Below the pieces are notes generated by a model. That model saw only the letters and a list, made by a program, of their open reading frames with translations, ran no database searches and was not told where the DNA came from. From NCBI GenBank assembly GCA_964445985.1, contig CAYUMU010000161.1, forward strand, positions 1 to 5,220: a stretch of DNA of 5,220 nucleotides, in the 5' to 3' direction. A program made the translations under genes and the position numbers. Origin of the DNA: CAYUMU01 sp964445985. Lineage in GTDB: Bacteria; Planctomycetota; Planctomycetia; Pirellulales; S012-138. Positions 5,173 to 5,220 of this stretch are shown in pieces. Numbering within the stretch: the stretch's first letter is position 1; each line of letters opens with the position of its first letter.

Positions 5173-5220
5173 TAGTGAGCGTCGGGAAATGGCTTTGAGC
5201 GGGCGTTTTGCGGGGTGGCC

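Overview
The window looks like chromosomal DNA from a planctomycete, most likely a Pirellulales relative. The strongest support is the long first gene, whose C-terminal half matches my memory of the planctomycete-specific DUF1598 family. Small exported Cys-rich proteins and a short lipoprotein-like protein ending in TRGPRDYFQNNPPSIGP fit the same source. No database search was possible, so family calls rest on recognised motifs.

Layout. Bases 1-206 are a leader with a GAAA-loop hairpin and a strong Shine-Dalgarno. Bases 207-2024 (+) encode a 605-residue exported DUF1598 protein, followed by a textbook terminator at 2093-2132. Bases 2133-2588 carry no convincing gene but may hold the promoter and leader of the next one. 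Bases 2589-2879 (+) encode a 96-residue exported protein with 12 cysteines and CCAP repeats, followed by a hairpin terminator near 2964-2993. Bases 3095-3466 (-) encode a 123-residue exported Cys/His- and Gly/Asn-rich protein. Bases 3467-3951 are non-coding except for a good tRNA promoter at the end. A complete tRNA-Leu(CAA) lies at 3952-4035, with a 9-bp hairpin just behind it and a decayed transposase C-terminus at about 4088-4318.

The most interesting part is 4315-5135. Two tightly spaced minus-strand genes encode a 74-residue HicA-like protein and an 87-residue alpha/beta partner. Divergent to them, on the plus strand, is a 69-residue ribbon-helix-helix protein. The 111-bp gap between the divergent starts holds five GCTTG(A/G) elements, two of which lie inside a perfect 10-bp inverted repeat (GCTTGAATTA / TAATTCAAGC). 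I infer a self-regulated toxin-antitoxin-like cassette with a separate DNA-binding regulator, sitting near a tRNA gene and a transposase relic. The component families are not all new to me, but this three-part arrangement is the best candidate for an undescribed system here.
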